Made by a program: the position numbers and the translations under genes | NCBI RefSeq assembly: GCF_036924535.1 | Contig: NZ_JAZHRT010000001.1 | Location: forward strand, 5,146,001 to 5,210,000 | Direction of reading: 5' to 3' | From: Bradyrhizobium sp. AZCC 2262 | GTDB lineage: Bacteria > Pseudomonadota > Alphaproteobacteria > Rhizobiales > Xanthobacteraceae | Length of the DNA stretch: 64,000 bases | Notes under the pieces: generated by a model | What the model was told of the DNA's origin: nothing | What the model saw: only the letters and a program-made list of their open reading frames with translations | Databases searched by the model: none | Shown here: one piece after another, positions 41,930-50,629 of the stretch | Numbering within the stretch: the first letter of the stretch is position 1 | Layout of the letters: each line of letters starts with the position of its first letter

Positions 41930-43588
41930 TCATGCGCTGGCCTTGCGGGGCGCTTTTGCAAAAGCCTTCGCTATTTCGCGAAGCTGGTACTTCTGCACCT
42001 TGCCAGCCGGGGTCTTCGGCAGATCGGAGACGATCTCGACGCGCTCCGGCCAGTACTGTTTCGCGACCTTGTGCTCCGCCATCAGCGCCTGCACATCGGC
42101 CAGATCGAGCGTCTGGCCGGGACGCAGCACCACGAAAGCGCAAGCGCGTTCTCCCAGTCGCTGATCCGGATACCCGACGATCGCGGTCGCAAGCACGGCG
42201 GGATGCTTGAACAGCAGGTTCTCGATATCGAATACCGGCACGTTTTCGCCGCCGCGAATGATGATATCCTTGATGCGGCCGTCGATACGGATGTAGCCCT
42301 CGTCGTCCATATAGGCGATATCGCCGGTATCGAACCATCCCTCGGCATCAAACGGCTCCATGTCCTCACGCTTGTAATAGCCGAGGCACATTTGCGCGCC
42401 GCGCACCTTGAGCAACCCCTTCTCTCCGACCGGCGCCGGAGAACCGTCCATGCGAAGGACCTTTACGGCAACGCCCTCGAGCGGACGGCCATCCGTCTTC
42501 GACGACTTCTCCAGCGCCCTCTCGGGCTCGGTCAACGTGCCCGACAGCGCTTCGGTCATCCCCCACAGCGAACAGACCTTCAGATCGAGCTCGCGGAAGA
42601 CGCGATCGATCAGCGCCGGCGGAATTGGCGCCCCGGCACAGAGGAACTTGCGCAGCTGCGATGGCTTCGCTGCCCCGGACGCGACCGCCTCGCACATATC
42701 GGCGAGAAACGTCGCGGCGCCGGCCGAATAGGTAACGCCTTCATTGGCCATGATCGCGATGCCGCGCTTCGGCTCCCAGACGTCCTGGAAGATGATCGAC
42801 GCGCCCATCTTGAAGCCGAGCATCATGCCGGCCGCGAAGCCGGTCATATGGCCGAGCGGCGAGCAGACCAGCATCGTATCGTTCGCATCGAGACCGAAAC
42901 GGCCGGCGAGCGCAATGTTGCAGGCCAGCAGCGTATTGAGGCAGTGCATGACCCCCTTGGGCGAACCTGTCGTGCCCGAGGTGAACATCAGCACCGCCAT
43001 CTGATCGGCGGGAAGCGCGCCAATCTCGCCGACCGGAGGCGGACCGAGGCGTTCACTCCCGGAGAGCAGCGCCCGATCGAAGCTGTTCGACCCCTCGCCG
43101 TCCACGGCGATGACGTGCTGAAGTTTCGGCAGCCTGGGTCGCAGCGACTGCGCCATCGCCTCGTAATCGAAGCCTCGGAATAGTTTCGGCACGATCAGCA
43201 GTTTCGTTTCGGCGAAGTCGAGCATGTAGCTCAGCTCGTGCTCGCGGAAGATCGGCATCAGGGGATTGATGACGGCCCCGACCCTGAACGCGGCGAACGC
43301 GATCGCCGCGAATTCCCACCAGTTGGGAAGCTGTACGGAGACGACGTCGCGAGGGCCAATGCCGAGTTGTTTCAAAGCCGCGGCCGCGCGCGAAACCAGA
43401 TCGCCGAGTTCGGCGTAGGTCAAGCGCTTCGGTTCGGCACGATCGGCGCGGTCGGCCAGCAGCGCGAGCTTCTCCGGCGTGGCAGCAACCGCTTGCTGAA
43501 GAAATTCGTCAAAGCTCTTGTCGATCCAGAATCCGCTGGCGCGCATCGATCGCGCGTGGGCGACGGGATCGAATCTATGTTCGCTCAT
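41930..43588 (-). CDS. Acyl-CoA ligase (AMP-forming), cyclohexanecarboxylate-CoA ligase-like
   Basis: 552 residues of the ANL superfamily. P-loop TSGTTGSPKGVMH, LWGMTEALSG at the A5 motif, GWFDTGDIAYMDDEGYIRIDGRIKDIIIRGGENV (A7-A8 hinge) and the catalytic Lys in PKTPAGKVQKYQLRE. It converts a carboxylic acid, CoA and ATP to acyl-CoA, AMP and PPi. The neighbourhood of BadH-like and BadI-like genes points to an alicyclic acid as substrate; this is inference. Operator-like site 2 is 46 bp upstream of the ATG. Confidence 0.93.
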   Translation of the reverse strand: MSEHRFDPVAHARSMRASGFWIDKSFDEFLQQAVAATPEKLALLADRADRAEPKRLTYAELGDLVSRAAAALKQLGIGPRDVVSVQLPNWWEFAAIAFAAFRVGAVINPLMPIFREHELSYMLDFAETKLLIVPKLFRGFDYEAMAQSLRPRLPKLQHVIAVDGEGSNSFDRALLSGSERLGPPPVGEIGALPADQMAVLMFTSGTTGSPKGVMHCLNTLLACNIALAGRFGLDANDTMLVCSPLGHMTGFAAGMMLGFKMGASIIFQDVWEPKRGIAIMANEGVTYSAGAATFLADMCEAVASGAAKPSQLRKFLCAGAPIPPALIDRVFRELDLKVCSLWGMTEALSGTLTEPERALEKSSKTDGRPLEGVAVKVLRMDGSPAPVGEKGLLKVRGAQMCLGYYKREDMEPFDAEGWFDTGDIAYMDDEGYIRIDGRIKDIIIRGGENVPVFDIENLLFKHPAVLATAIVGYPDQRLGERACAFVVLRPGQTLDLADVQALMAEHKVAKQYWPERVEIVSDLPKTPAGKVQKYQLREIAKAFAKAPRKASA

Positions 43589-43633
43589 GCGTTACCTCCA
43601 TGACGTCAGATGCGGCTCTTGGCGGCCTATTTT

Positions 43634-43647
43634 GTTCGCTAGTGTAC
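43634..43647. promoter_or_regulatory. GTAC-N6-GTAC operator-like site 2
   Basis: GTTCGCTAGTGTAC on the plus strand (GTACACTAGCGAAC on the other), 46 bp upstream of the CoA ligase ATG. Confidence 0.7.
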
Positions 43648-43707
43648 TAATTTTGAAAACAGACCGCAACCTCAAAATCCGGCGCCGCAATCCCTCTAAC
43701 CGGTTTG

Positions 43708-44889
43708 TCAATCCTGGAAACTGTCGAGCGCATCCAGATCGGCCATCGCCGTCGTCATGCGCTCGATCATGGTGAGCGTCGTGTCCTCCGGTTGCATGTT
43801 CGGCAACAGCGGCGAGTGGCATAGCGTGATCGTCCACATCGCCAGCGCATGCACGATCTGCTGCCGGTAGCGCAGGAAGCTGAGGTCGAAGTCCGGCTTG
43901 ACGCCGGTCTTCTCCGCGAACCGCTCGACATAGCGGGCCAACAGCTCGCGCTCCCAGCTCCGGCGATTATCCGGCGTCAGTGATGCCGTCACGGCGTAGG
44001 CGAAATCGCGCGACCAGTGCCCGCGCGAAAGACATTGCCAATCGCATAGCCCCATCTGACCCGCACCCGTCCGGTACCAGTTGCCGATATGAACGTCGGA
44101 GTGAATGAGGCCCTGCGGCTCGCTATCATGCAGCGCAAGTGCGCGCATCGTTGCCGGCCAGACATCGTCGCGGCGCGCCATGACTTCTTCAGGAATGACG
44201 TGGGCAGCAGCGTCAAACGCTTTCCCTGTGTAGTACTCCGTACCCATTTTCGCCGCGCCAATGGTGAACCATCGGGGATAACTGGCGAGCCAGCGGTAGC
44301 GTTCGGCCAGCGTCGGATCGCCGTAGAACCGGCCGTGCAGCGCCGCCAGCAGATCGATCATGTCGTCGGCCATGGCGCGCGTGACATACGTCTTGTGATT
44401 GCAGAACGTAGCGGACTTGGTTGCGACCAGATCTTCCAGCAGATGGATCGCCGCAAACGTTCGCCGATCGTAAGCGGAATGATAGCACAGCGGCGCTTCG
44501 ATCTCGAGCTGGGGACGAATCTGCGTAAAAAAGCTCCCCTCTACCCGTGCCGTGCCGTTGAAGCCCCCGATCATGCGGGTAACGATGCTTGGCAGCGACT
44601 TGGTGAAGATCGAGACCGGCAGTCCGGCGCGACGTCCTTCCTCATTGTAGGACACCTTCAGTTGATGACGCTCATGCGTGCCCGCGCTTGCCGGTTTGAC
44701 CTCGACGCGCGTAACGACGGCCCCCGGAACCTTGCCGCAGAGGACCGCCGTCAGCCATTCGGGCGTGACGGCGTAAGGCGTACAGGGCACGTCATCGAAC
44801 TGCCGCGCCTTTGGCCGCGCGAGACGCTCGTAAGCGACGCGTCCGCCGATTTTCAGCGCGGCCAGGGCCGTATCTGTGGATTGCCCCAT
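43708..44889 (-). CDS. Aminoglycoside-phosphotransferase-fold kinase
   Basis: 393 residues. Catalytic loop GLIHSDVHIGNWY (H-x-D-x4-N type) and metal-binding LCDWQ, with an upstream IHLLEDL segment; the protein kinase-like fold of the APH/choline-kinase group. Related kinases next to acyl-CoA dehydrogenases include LvaA of Pseudomonas and the N-terminal domain of ACAD11, which phosphorylate 4-hydroxyacyl-CoA so that it can be dehydrated. Located between the CoA ligase and a CoA-transferase in a beta-oxidation-type cluster, a similar role is plausible; resistance to aminoglycosides is unlikely. Confidence 0.82.
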   Translation of the reverse strand: MGQSTDTALAALKIGGRVAYERLARPKARQFDDVPCTPYAVTPEWLTAVLCGKVPGAVVTRVEVKPASAGTHERHQLKVSYNEEGRRAGLPVSIFTKSLPSIVTRMIGGFNGTARVEGSFFTQIRPQLEIEAPLCYHSAYDRRTFAAIHLLEDLVATKSATFCNHKTYVTRAMADDMIDLLAALHGRFYGDPTLAERYRWLASYPRWFTIGAAKMGTEYYTGKAFDAAAHVIPEEVMARRDDVWPATMRALALHDSEPQGLIHSDVHIGNWYRTGAGQMGLCDWQCLSRGHWSRDFAYAVTASLTPDNRRSWERELLARYVERFAEKTGVKPDFDLSFLRYRQQIVHALAMWTITLCHSPLLPNMQPEDTTLTMIERMTTAMADLDALDSFQD

Positions 44890-44920
44890 TTATCCAACTC
44901 CTCGTTAAGCTGCGCAAATC

Positions 44921-46111
44921 TCAACCGACCACACGTTCCCGCCGTAACTCGCTGATGGCTTCCAGTGACATACCTATTTCACCGAGGACATCGTCGGTGT
45001 GCTGCCCCAGCACCGGCGGCGGCCTGCCTGCACGACGTTCCGCGCCGTTGATCAGAACGGGGTGACCGACGCCCTTCAACTGGCCCGCGGTCGGGTGCGC
45101 GTAGTCGACGATGATGCCGCTCGCCTCGGTATGCGGCTGATCGAGCAATTGCGCGATCGAATTGATGGGTGCGCAGGGCACGCCGACACCCGTCAGCACC
45201 TCGTTCCAGTGCGCGACGGAATTTTGCGTCAGCGCGGCCTGAACATGGCCGAGGGTTTCCTTGCGGTGCGCAACGCGATCCGCATTGGTTTTGAATTTCG
45301 GGTCGTCGACAATCGCGCTCAACCCGGTGACCGCACAGAACTTGCGCCAGAGATTGTCGTTGGCGACCCCGATCATGATCGGACCGTCGGCCGCCTCGAA
45401 GGCCTGATAGGGGCAAAGCGATTCATGGCTTGAGCCGCATTTCGGCGGCTGCACGCCGCGCTCCCAGAAGGTCTGAAGATTATAGCCCAACAGGCCGAGC
45501 GCGGTTTCGAACAGCGAGACCTGGATCTCACCGCCCTTCCCGGTCTTTTCCCGCGCATACAGCAACGCCAGAATGCCGCTGAAGGCATGCACCCCGGTCA
45601 TCTGGTCGATTGGCGAGATCGGACTGCGGATATAGCCGCCATCCTCGTCGCCGGTCATCGACATAACCCCGCAAAACGCCTGTAGGATCACGTCATAGCC
45701 CGGTGAATTCTTCAGCGGCCCCGAGCGGCCAAAGCCGGAAATGCTGCAATGGATCAGGCGGTCATTCAGGGTACGCAGTGTCGGTGCATCGATGCCGAGG
45801 CGCTCGGCGACGCCGGTTCCGAAACTTTCGATCGCGATGTCGGCGGATTTTGCCAGCGCGTGAACGATCTCGCGCCCCTTTTCCGATTTCATGTCGACGG
45901 CGATGCTGCGCTTGTTGCGGTTGGCACTGAGAAAAACCGTGCCAAGGCCCGGCGCCGGAAACGGCGGCCAGCCGCGCGTTTCGTCACCCTGGCCGACGGC
46001 CTCTACCTTGATGATGTCGGCGCCGAGGTCACCGAGATATTGGGCGCACAGGGGACCCGCCAAAACTTTCGACAGGTCGAGGACACGGACGCCGGTCAGG
46101 GGTTTTGACAC
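44921..46111 (-). CDS. CaiB/BaiF family CoA-transferase
   Basis: 396 residues. Family start LTGVRVLDLSKVLAGPLCAQYLGDLGADIIKVE, then NRNKRSIAVDMKSEKG, the presumed catalytic Asp in SPIDQMTGVHA, and PPVLGQHTDDVL at the C-terminus. GTG 46111 is chosen because GAGAG precedes it at 7 nt and it matches the family length; a GTG at 46165 overlaps nothing but adds an unrelated tail. Same strand and likely same operon as the hydratase ahead (57 bp) and the kinase after it. Distinct from the CoA-transferase at 2698. Confidence 0.92.
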   Translation of the reverse strand: MSKPLTGVRVLDLSKVLAGPLCAQYLGDLGADIIKVEAVGQGDETRGWPPFPAPGLGTVFLSANRNKRSIAVDMKSEKGREIVHALAKSADIAIESFGTGVAERLGIDAPTLRTLNDRLIHCSISGFGRSGPLKNSPGYDVILQAFCGVMSMTGDEDGGYIRSPISPIDQMTGVHAFSGILALLYAREKTGKGGEIQVSLFETALGLLGYNLQTFWERGVQPPKCGSSHESLCPYQAFEAADGPIMIGVANDNLWRKFCAVTGLSAIVDDPKFKTNADRVAHRKETLGHVQAALTQNSVAHWNEVLTGVGVPCAPINSIAQLLDQPHTEASGIIVDYAHPTAGQLKGVGHPVLINGAERRAGRPPPVLGQHTDDVLGEIGMSLEAISELRRERVVG

Positions 46112-46168
46112 TACTGTTCTCTCGATTGGTTGCGCCGCTATCGCGGATTTTTTCGAAGCCGGCACCGC

Positions 46169-47494
46169 TCAGGCGCCTGGCTCGGCGGAGGAGAAAGCAC
46201 CTGCCATGTAGGCGGGAAAGCCATGCTTCGTGACCAGCAGATAATCCGCCGCGCGACGCTGGTCCTCGGAGAACGTGGCTCGCCATTTGTCTGCCACTGA
46301 GTATGCCCGCACCAGCCGCTCGCGTAGCGCACGTTTGCCATTGGTGACAGGCTCCGCCTCCAGCCAGAAGGCGGACTGAGCAATGACGCCATCGAATGCC
46401 GGTGCCCTGCTCGGCCCGTGAAAGCCGGCGCGAGCGAAAGCATCTGCAAGCGTCGCATCCGTTGTTCCACCCGCCTGCAGCGCCTCGGATACCACCGCCA
46501 CCGCCTGTTCGACGGGCGCGGGAATGCCTCCCGCCTTGCGAAGACGATCATGATCGAGCCGGCCAAGAAACAGCGTCCTGATCATGTTGCGCGGCTCGCG
46601 CCGCTGGATGAGCTTTGAGAATATCTGCATCTCGGTGCGGATCGCCGCATCAAACGGCTGCGGCAGCCCCTCGCCGACGCAATCGAGAATGGCTAGCGGG
46701 GCCGGATAGTGTCCGAGGGTTTCGGCCAGAACGCTTTCGCGTTTCCGCGCGACGATCGCGGCCACATCGTCGACATCCGCCGGCCGCCATCCCGGACGGT
46801 CCCAGGGTTGCGACGCCGACGGATGCGACAGCACCCAACGTTCCGCCGCCGCCACCTCTTCGCCGGCAGGAACCAGTTGATCGACCACGCCTGCGGCGAT
46901 CGCCGCCTGCCCGGACAACCGCGCACCTTCCAGCAGGATCGGCAGCGCCTTTTCGATTCCGGTCAGGCGCGGCAGCCGTTGGGTTCCCCCGCCTCCCGGC
47001 AACAGCCCGACCAGCGACTCCGGTAAGCCAAACGCCACTTTGGGATCGTCAACCATGACCCGATGATGAGCCGCCAATGCCAGTTCGCCGCCGCCGCCGA
47101 GCGCCAGGCCCGCGATCGCGGCCGCGACCGGCTTGCCCGCCGTTTCGATTCCACGCAGTGCCTGACTGAGACGAAAGAAATGGTCGAATGCCACGCGGTC
47201 GCGTGTCTCGGCAGGCGCAGCCATGATCATGTCATAGGCCAATCCCAGCTCGGCAAGATCGGCACCCGCACAGAATGCCGACGGCTTTCCCGAACGGATG
47301 ACGACACCCTTGACGTCGCTTTCGCGGAGCCACCGACTAAAGACGCCAAGTTCGGCGATCGCGGCGTTGGAGAACACATTCATCGGACGGCCGGGCATGT
47401 CGAAAACAAGATGCAGGACATTCTTTTCGCTGCGTTCGGCCCGGAATTGCTGCAGCTTTCCCAACGCGTCCATGGGTTTCTTCTCCGCCGTCAT
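46169..47494 (-). CDS. Enoyl-CoA hydratase, FadJ/FadB N-terminal type with unusual C-terminal region
   Basis: 441 residues. Residues 1-250 are a crotonase domain: AFCAGADLAEL (oxyanion hole), GLALGGGGELALA, VAFGLPESLVGLLPGGGGTQRLPRL with the catalytic Glu pair. This pattern is that of the hydratase half of the multifunctional FadB/FadJ. The Rossmann 3-hydroxyacyl-CoA dehydrogenase domain is not present; instead a roughly 190-residue helical C-terminal region ends in DYLLVTKHGFPAYMAG. Hydrates enoyl-CoA; could serve the cyclohexenecarboxyl-CoA step. Site 3 lies 21 bp upstream. Confidence 0.88.
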   Translation of the reverse strand: MTAEKKPMDALGKLQQFRAERSEKNVLHLVFDMPGRPMNVFSNAAIAELGVFSRWLRESDVKGVVIRSGKPSAFCAGADLAELGLAYDMIMAAPAETRDRVAFDHFFRLSQALRGIETAGKPVAAAIAGLALGGGGELALAAHHRVMVDDPKVAFGLPESLVGLLPGGGGTQRLPRLTGIEKALPILLEGARLSGQAAIAAGVVDQLVPAGEEVAAAERWVLSHPSASQPWDRPGWRPADVDDVAAIVARKRESVLAETLGHYPAPLAILDCVGEGLPQPFDAAIRTEMQIFSKLIQRREPRNMIRTLFLGRLDHDRLRKAGGIPAPVEQAVAVVSEALQAGGTTDATLADAFARAGFHGPSRAPAFDGVIAQSAFWLEAEPVTNGKRALRERLVRAYSVADKWRATFSEDQRRAADYLLVTKHGFPAYMAGAFSSAEPGA

Positions 47495-47514
47495 TTTTTG
47501 ACCTATAGCATATC

Positions 47515-47528
47515 GTATATCTGTGTAC
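47515..47528. promoter_or_regulatory. GTAC-N6-GTAC operator-like site 3
   Basis: GTATATCTGTGTAC on the plus strand (GTACACAGATATAC on the other), 21 bp upstream of the minus-strand hydratase ATG. Confidence 0.65.
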
Positions 47529-47683
47529 TAGTTTAAATGGACGGTCTGCCGCCGTGAAAAACCTCTACTGCGGTTGCAGCGATGACCGTTGGCAGGCGCT
47601 CGCGAAAGTTCTGGCTGGTCCGATCGACCGGTGACGCAAAAAGCCCGCGGGCCAGCTTGCCTTTTACCATCCCGGGACATATA

Positions 47684-47697
47684 GTACACTACCTAAC
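47684..47697. promoter_or_regulatory. GTAC-N6-GTAC operator-like site 4
   Basis: GTACACTACCTAAC, 17 bp before the ATG of the acyl-CoA dehydrogenase; preceded by ACATATA. Second half-site is weak. Confidence 0.6.
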
Positions 47698-47714
47698 TAA
47701 ATTGATGTGGACGG

Positions 47715-48893
47715 ATGTCGATGATCGAGCGAACCATTTTCCGCGAGGAACATCATATTTTCCGGGAATCGGTCCGGCGCTTCGTCGATCGCGAAATCGT
47801 GCCGTTTCATGCGCAGTGGGAAAAGGACGGCATCGTGCCACGGGAACTGTGGCTCAAGGCCGGCGCCGAAGGGCTGCTCTGCTGTACCGTGCCCGAGGAG
47901 TATGGCGGCATGGGCCTCGACTACCTGTTCGACGTGGTCGTGTTCGAGGAACTATGGCGCTCCGGCGCCAGCGGCCCGGGATTTCTGATTCACACCGATC
48001 TCGTGGCGACCTATCTGCTTTCGTTTGGAACCGAAGCGCAAAAGCGGCAGTGGCTGCCGAAGATGGTGTCGGGTGAAGCGATCGGCTCGCTTGGCATGAC
48101 GGAGCCGCATGCGGGCAGCGACCTCAAGGCGATCCGGACCCGCGCCGTGCGCGATGGCGATGATTTCGTCGTCAACGGCCAGAAGGTCTTCATCTCGAAC
48201 GGCCAGCTCTGCGATTTCGTCGTGCTCGCGACCAAGACCGACGGCGGCGCCGGCGCCAAGGGCGTGACGCTGTTCATCGTCGAGAGCAGCCGGCCCGGAT
48301 TTCAACGCGGACGAAACCTCGAAAAAATCGGCATGAAGGCCCAGGATACCTCCGAACTGTTCTTCGAGAACATCCGCATTCCCGCCACCAATATGCTGGG
48401 GCAGGAAGGCAAGGGTTTTGCGCTGATGATGACGAAGCTGTCGCAGGAACGGCTCGCCCAGGCGATCCGGTCGGCCACCGTCACCGAAACCGTGCTGGAC
48501 TGGACCGTTGAATACACCTCCGACCGCAGCGTATTCGGTCAGAAGCTCGCCAACTTCCAGAATACCCAATTCAAGCTTGCCGATCTCAAGACCAAGGCGA
48601 CCGTCGCCCGCGTCTTTACCGATCGATGCATTTCGCTTTTCATGGAAGGAAAGCTCGATCCGGTCGATGCCGCTATGGCCAAGATGTTCACTTCCGAGCT
48701 GCATTGCGAAGCGGTCGACGAATGCCTGCAATTGTTTGGCGGCTGGGGCTACATGACGGAGTATCCGATCGCGCGCGCCTATGTCGACGCCAGGATCGTC
48801 AAGATTGCGGGCGGGTCGATCGAAATCATGAAAACCATCATCGCCCGCCAGATGTTCGCGCAATGTGGTTTTGCGCTCGCCAAGAGCGGCTGA
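47715..48893 (+). CDS. Acyl-CoA dehydrogenase
   Basis: 392 residues, full acyl-CoA dehydrogenase fold: PEEYGGMG, SLGMTEPHAGSDLKAIRTRA (flavin/substrate loop), GQKVFISNGQLCD, RSVFGQKLANFQNTQFKLADL, and LQLFGGWGYMTEYPIARAYVDARIVKIAGGSIEIMK. The C-terminal segment has GG where medium-chain enzymes have the catalytic Glu, as in the long-chain/isovaleryl group whose base is in helix G. First gene of a plus-strand operon running through BadH-like, BadI-like, BKACE and a second dehydrogenase, so it may oxidise the ring acyl-CoA (AliB-like role). Confidence 0.92.
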   Translation: MSMIERTIFREEHHIFRESVRRFVDREIVPFHAQWEKDGIVPRELWLKAGAEGLLCCTVPEEYGGMGLDYLFDVVVFEELWRSGASGPGFLIHTDLVATYLLSFGTEAQKRQWLPKMVSGEAIGSLGMTEPHAGSDLKAIRTRAVRDGDDFVVNGQKVFISNGQLCDFVVLATKTDGGAGAKGVTLFIVESSRPGFQRGRNLEKIGMKAQDTSELFFENIRIPATNMLGQEGKGFALMMTKLSQERLAQAIRSATVTETVLDWTVEYTSDRSVFGQKLANFQNTQFKLADLKTKATVARVFTDRCISLFMEGKLDPVDAAMAKMFTSELHCEAVDECLQLFGGWGYMTEYPIARAYVDARIVKIAGGSIEIMKTIIARQMFAQCGFALAKSG

Positions 48894-48971
48894 GCTCGCC
48901 GGTCGGCCAAGGCCGGCGGACCTCACCAAACAAAGCAACGGCCAATGCGCCGCAAAACGAGGGAGTGGGAT

Positions 48972-49730
48972 TTGAGAGGCTTATCAGGCAAGGTAGCGAT
49001 CGTTACCGGCGGCGGCCAGGGCATCGGGCGCGCCATCACCCTTCGGCTCGCGGAAGAAGGCTGCAAGGTCGCAATTTTCGACATCAATCCCGACGCCGGA
49101 CATGAGACGGCGAAACTGGCGCCGAAGTCGGCGATCACGACCTACACCGTCGACGTCGGCGACCGCGCTTCGGTGGATCGCGCGGTCGCGCAGGTCGAGG
49201 CCGAACTCGGCTCGATCTGGGTGCTCGTCAACAACGCCGGCTGGGACCGGCCGATGCCGTTCCTGAAGACCGATAAGGATCTCTGGGACAAGATCATCCG
49301 CATCAACCTCTATGGTCCGCTCAACACGCACCACGCCATTGCACCGCTGATGGTCGAACACGGCGGCGGCCGCATCATCAATATCGCATCCGATGCCGCC
49401 CGTGTCGGCACCAGCGACGAAGCGGTTTACTCCGCCTGCAAGGGCGGGCTGATCTCCTTCACCAAATCGATCGCCCGCGAACTCGCGCGCAAGAACGTGC
49501 TGCTGAACGCGGTGTGTCCGGGTCCCACCAACACGCCGATGATGGCGGCGGTGCTCGGCGAAGGTGAACAGGCGGTAAAATGGAAGGACGCGATGGTTCG
49601 CGGCATTCCATTGAAGCGAATGGGCGAGCCCGATGACTACGCCGGGATTATTGCCCTGCTTGCATCGGAAGACGGGAAATTCATCACCGGACAGGCCATC
49701 TCGGTCTCCGGCGGCATGAACATGATCTAG
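48972..49730 (+). CDS. badH: BadH-like 2-hydroxycyclohexanecarboxyl-CoA dehydrogenase (SDR)
   Basis: 252 residues. Rossmann motif TGGGQGIGRA, NNAG, catalytic Ser/Tyr/Lys in NIASDAARVGTSDEAVYSACKGG, C-terminal ITGQAISVSGG. The IASDAARVGTS-EAVY-ACKGGL stretch is, as I recall, close to BadH of Rhodopseudomonas palustris, which oxidises 2-hydroxycyclohexane-1-carboxyl-CoA to the 2-keto compound with NAD. TTG 48972 is chosen because GAGGGAG precedes it; an in-frame ATG at 48945 lacks this. The BadI-like gene follows by 19 bp, matching the next step. Confidence 0.85.
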   Translation: MRGLSGKVAIVTGGGQGIGRAITLRLAEEGCKVAIFDINPDAGHETAKLAPKSAITTYTVDVGDRASVDRAVAQVEAELGSIWVLVNNAGWDRPMPFLKTDKDLWDKIIRINLYGPLNTHHAIAPLMVEHGGGRIINIASDAARVGTSDEAVYSACKGGLISFTKSIARELARKNVLLNAVCPGPTNTPMMAAVLGEGEQAVKWKDAMVRGIPLKRMGEPDDYAGIIALLASEDGKFITGQAISVSGGMNMI

Positions 49731-49749
49731 CAGATATGAGGTAACGACG

Positions 49750-50541
49750 ATGTTCGACCCCAGCAAATTCACCGACGTCATCTACGAAGTCCGCGATCGC
49801 GCCGCCTGGATCATCATCAACCGGCCCAAGGTATACAACGCCTTTCGCGGGCAGACGCTCGAAGAACTGATTCAGGCGTTCCAGATTGCCGCGAACGACC
49901 GCAACGTTTCCAGCATCGTGCTGACCGGCGCCGGCGACAAGGCGTTCTGCACCGGCGGCGATCAGTCCGCGCATGAAGGACAATATGACGGCCGTGGCGT
50001 CGTTGGACTGCCGATCGACGAGCTGCAGGGCCTGATCCGCGACGTTCCCAAACCCGTCATCGCGCGCGTCAATGGCTTTGCGATCGGCGGCGGCAATGTG
50101 CTGGCGACGCTGTGCGACCTGACGATTGCCGCCGACACCGCGCAATTCGGGCAGGTCGGACCGAAAGTCGGCTCCGTCGACGCGGGCTGGGGCACGGCCT
50201 TGCTGGCCCGCCATGTCGGCGACAAGAAAGCGCGCGAAATCTGGTTCATCAACGACCGCTACACCGCCGAACAGGCGCGTGAAATGGGCCTCGTCAACAA
50301 GGTGGTTCCAGCCGCCGAACTCGATGCCGCGGTCAAGGACTGGACCGACAAGCTCGCGCAGCGGTCACCGACCGCGATCGCGCTGGCAAAGCGCTCCTTC
50401 AACGCCGACACCGACAACATTCGCGGCATCAGCAACCTTGCCCTTCACGCCGTGAAGATGTTCTACGATACCGCCGAATCCAAGGAAGGCGTCGCGGCCT
50501 TCAACGAGAAGCGCGCTCCGGACTTCCACAAGTTCACTTAG
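49750..50541 (+). CDS. badI: BadI-like 2-ketocyclohexanecarboxyl-CoA hydrolase
   Basis: 263-residue crotonase-fold protein of the MenB/BadI branch. Seen: WIIINRPKVYNAFRGQTLEELI, AFCTGGDQSAHEGQYDGRG, VGLPIDEL, and GQVGPKVGSVDAGWGTALLARHVGDKKAREIWF. The GQVGPK-GSVD-GYGTA region and TGGDQS are characteristic of BadI, which adds water and opens the ring of 2-ketocyclohexane-1-carboxyl-CoA to pimeloyl-CoA. Immediately follows the BadH-like gene. A dihydroxynaphthoyl-CoA synthase role is unlikely given the neighbours. Confidence 0.9.
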   Translation: MFDPSKFTDVIYEVRDRAAWIIINRPKVYNAFRGQTLEELIQAFQIAANDRNVSSIVLTGAGDKAFCTGGDQSAHEGQYDGRGVVGLPIDELQGLIRDVPKPVIARVNGFAIGGGNVLATLCDLTIAADTAQFGQVGPKVGSVDAGWGTALLARHVGDKKAREIWFINDRYTAEQAREMGLVNKVVPAAELDAAVKDWTDKLAQRSPTAIALAKRSFNADTDNIRGISNLALHAVKMFYDTAESKEGVAAFNEKRAPDFHKFT

Positions 50542-50629
50542 CCATTCGGCAATGAACGCGTCGCTTCCCTTGCGTAGGCTGATGCCCTTCCCGGGCATTG
50601 GCTGAACGCGCGCCACAAAGGAAAACATC

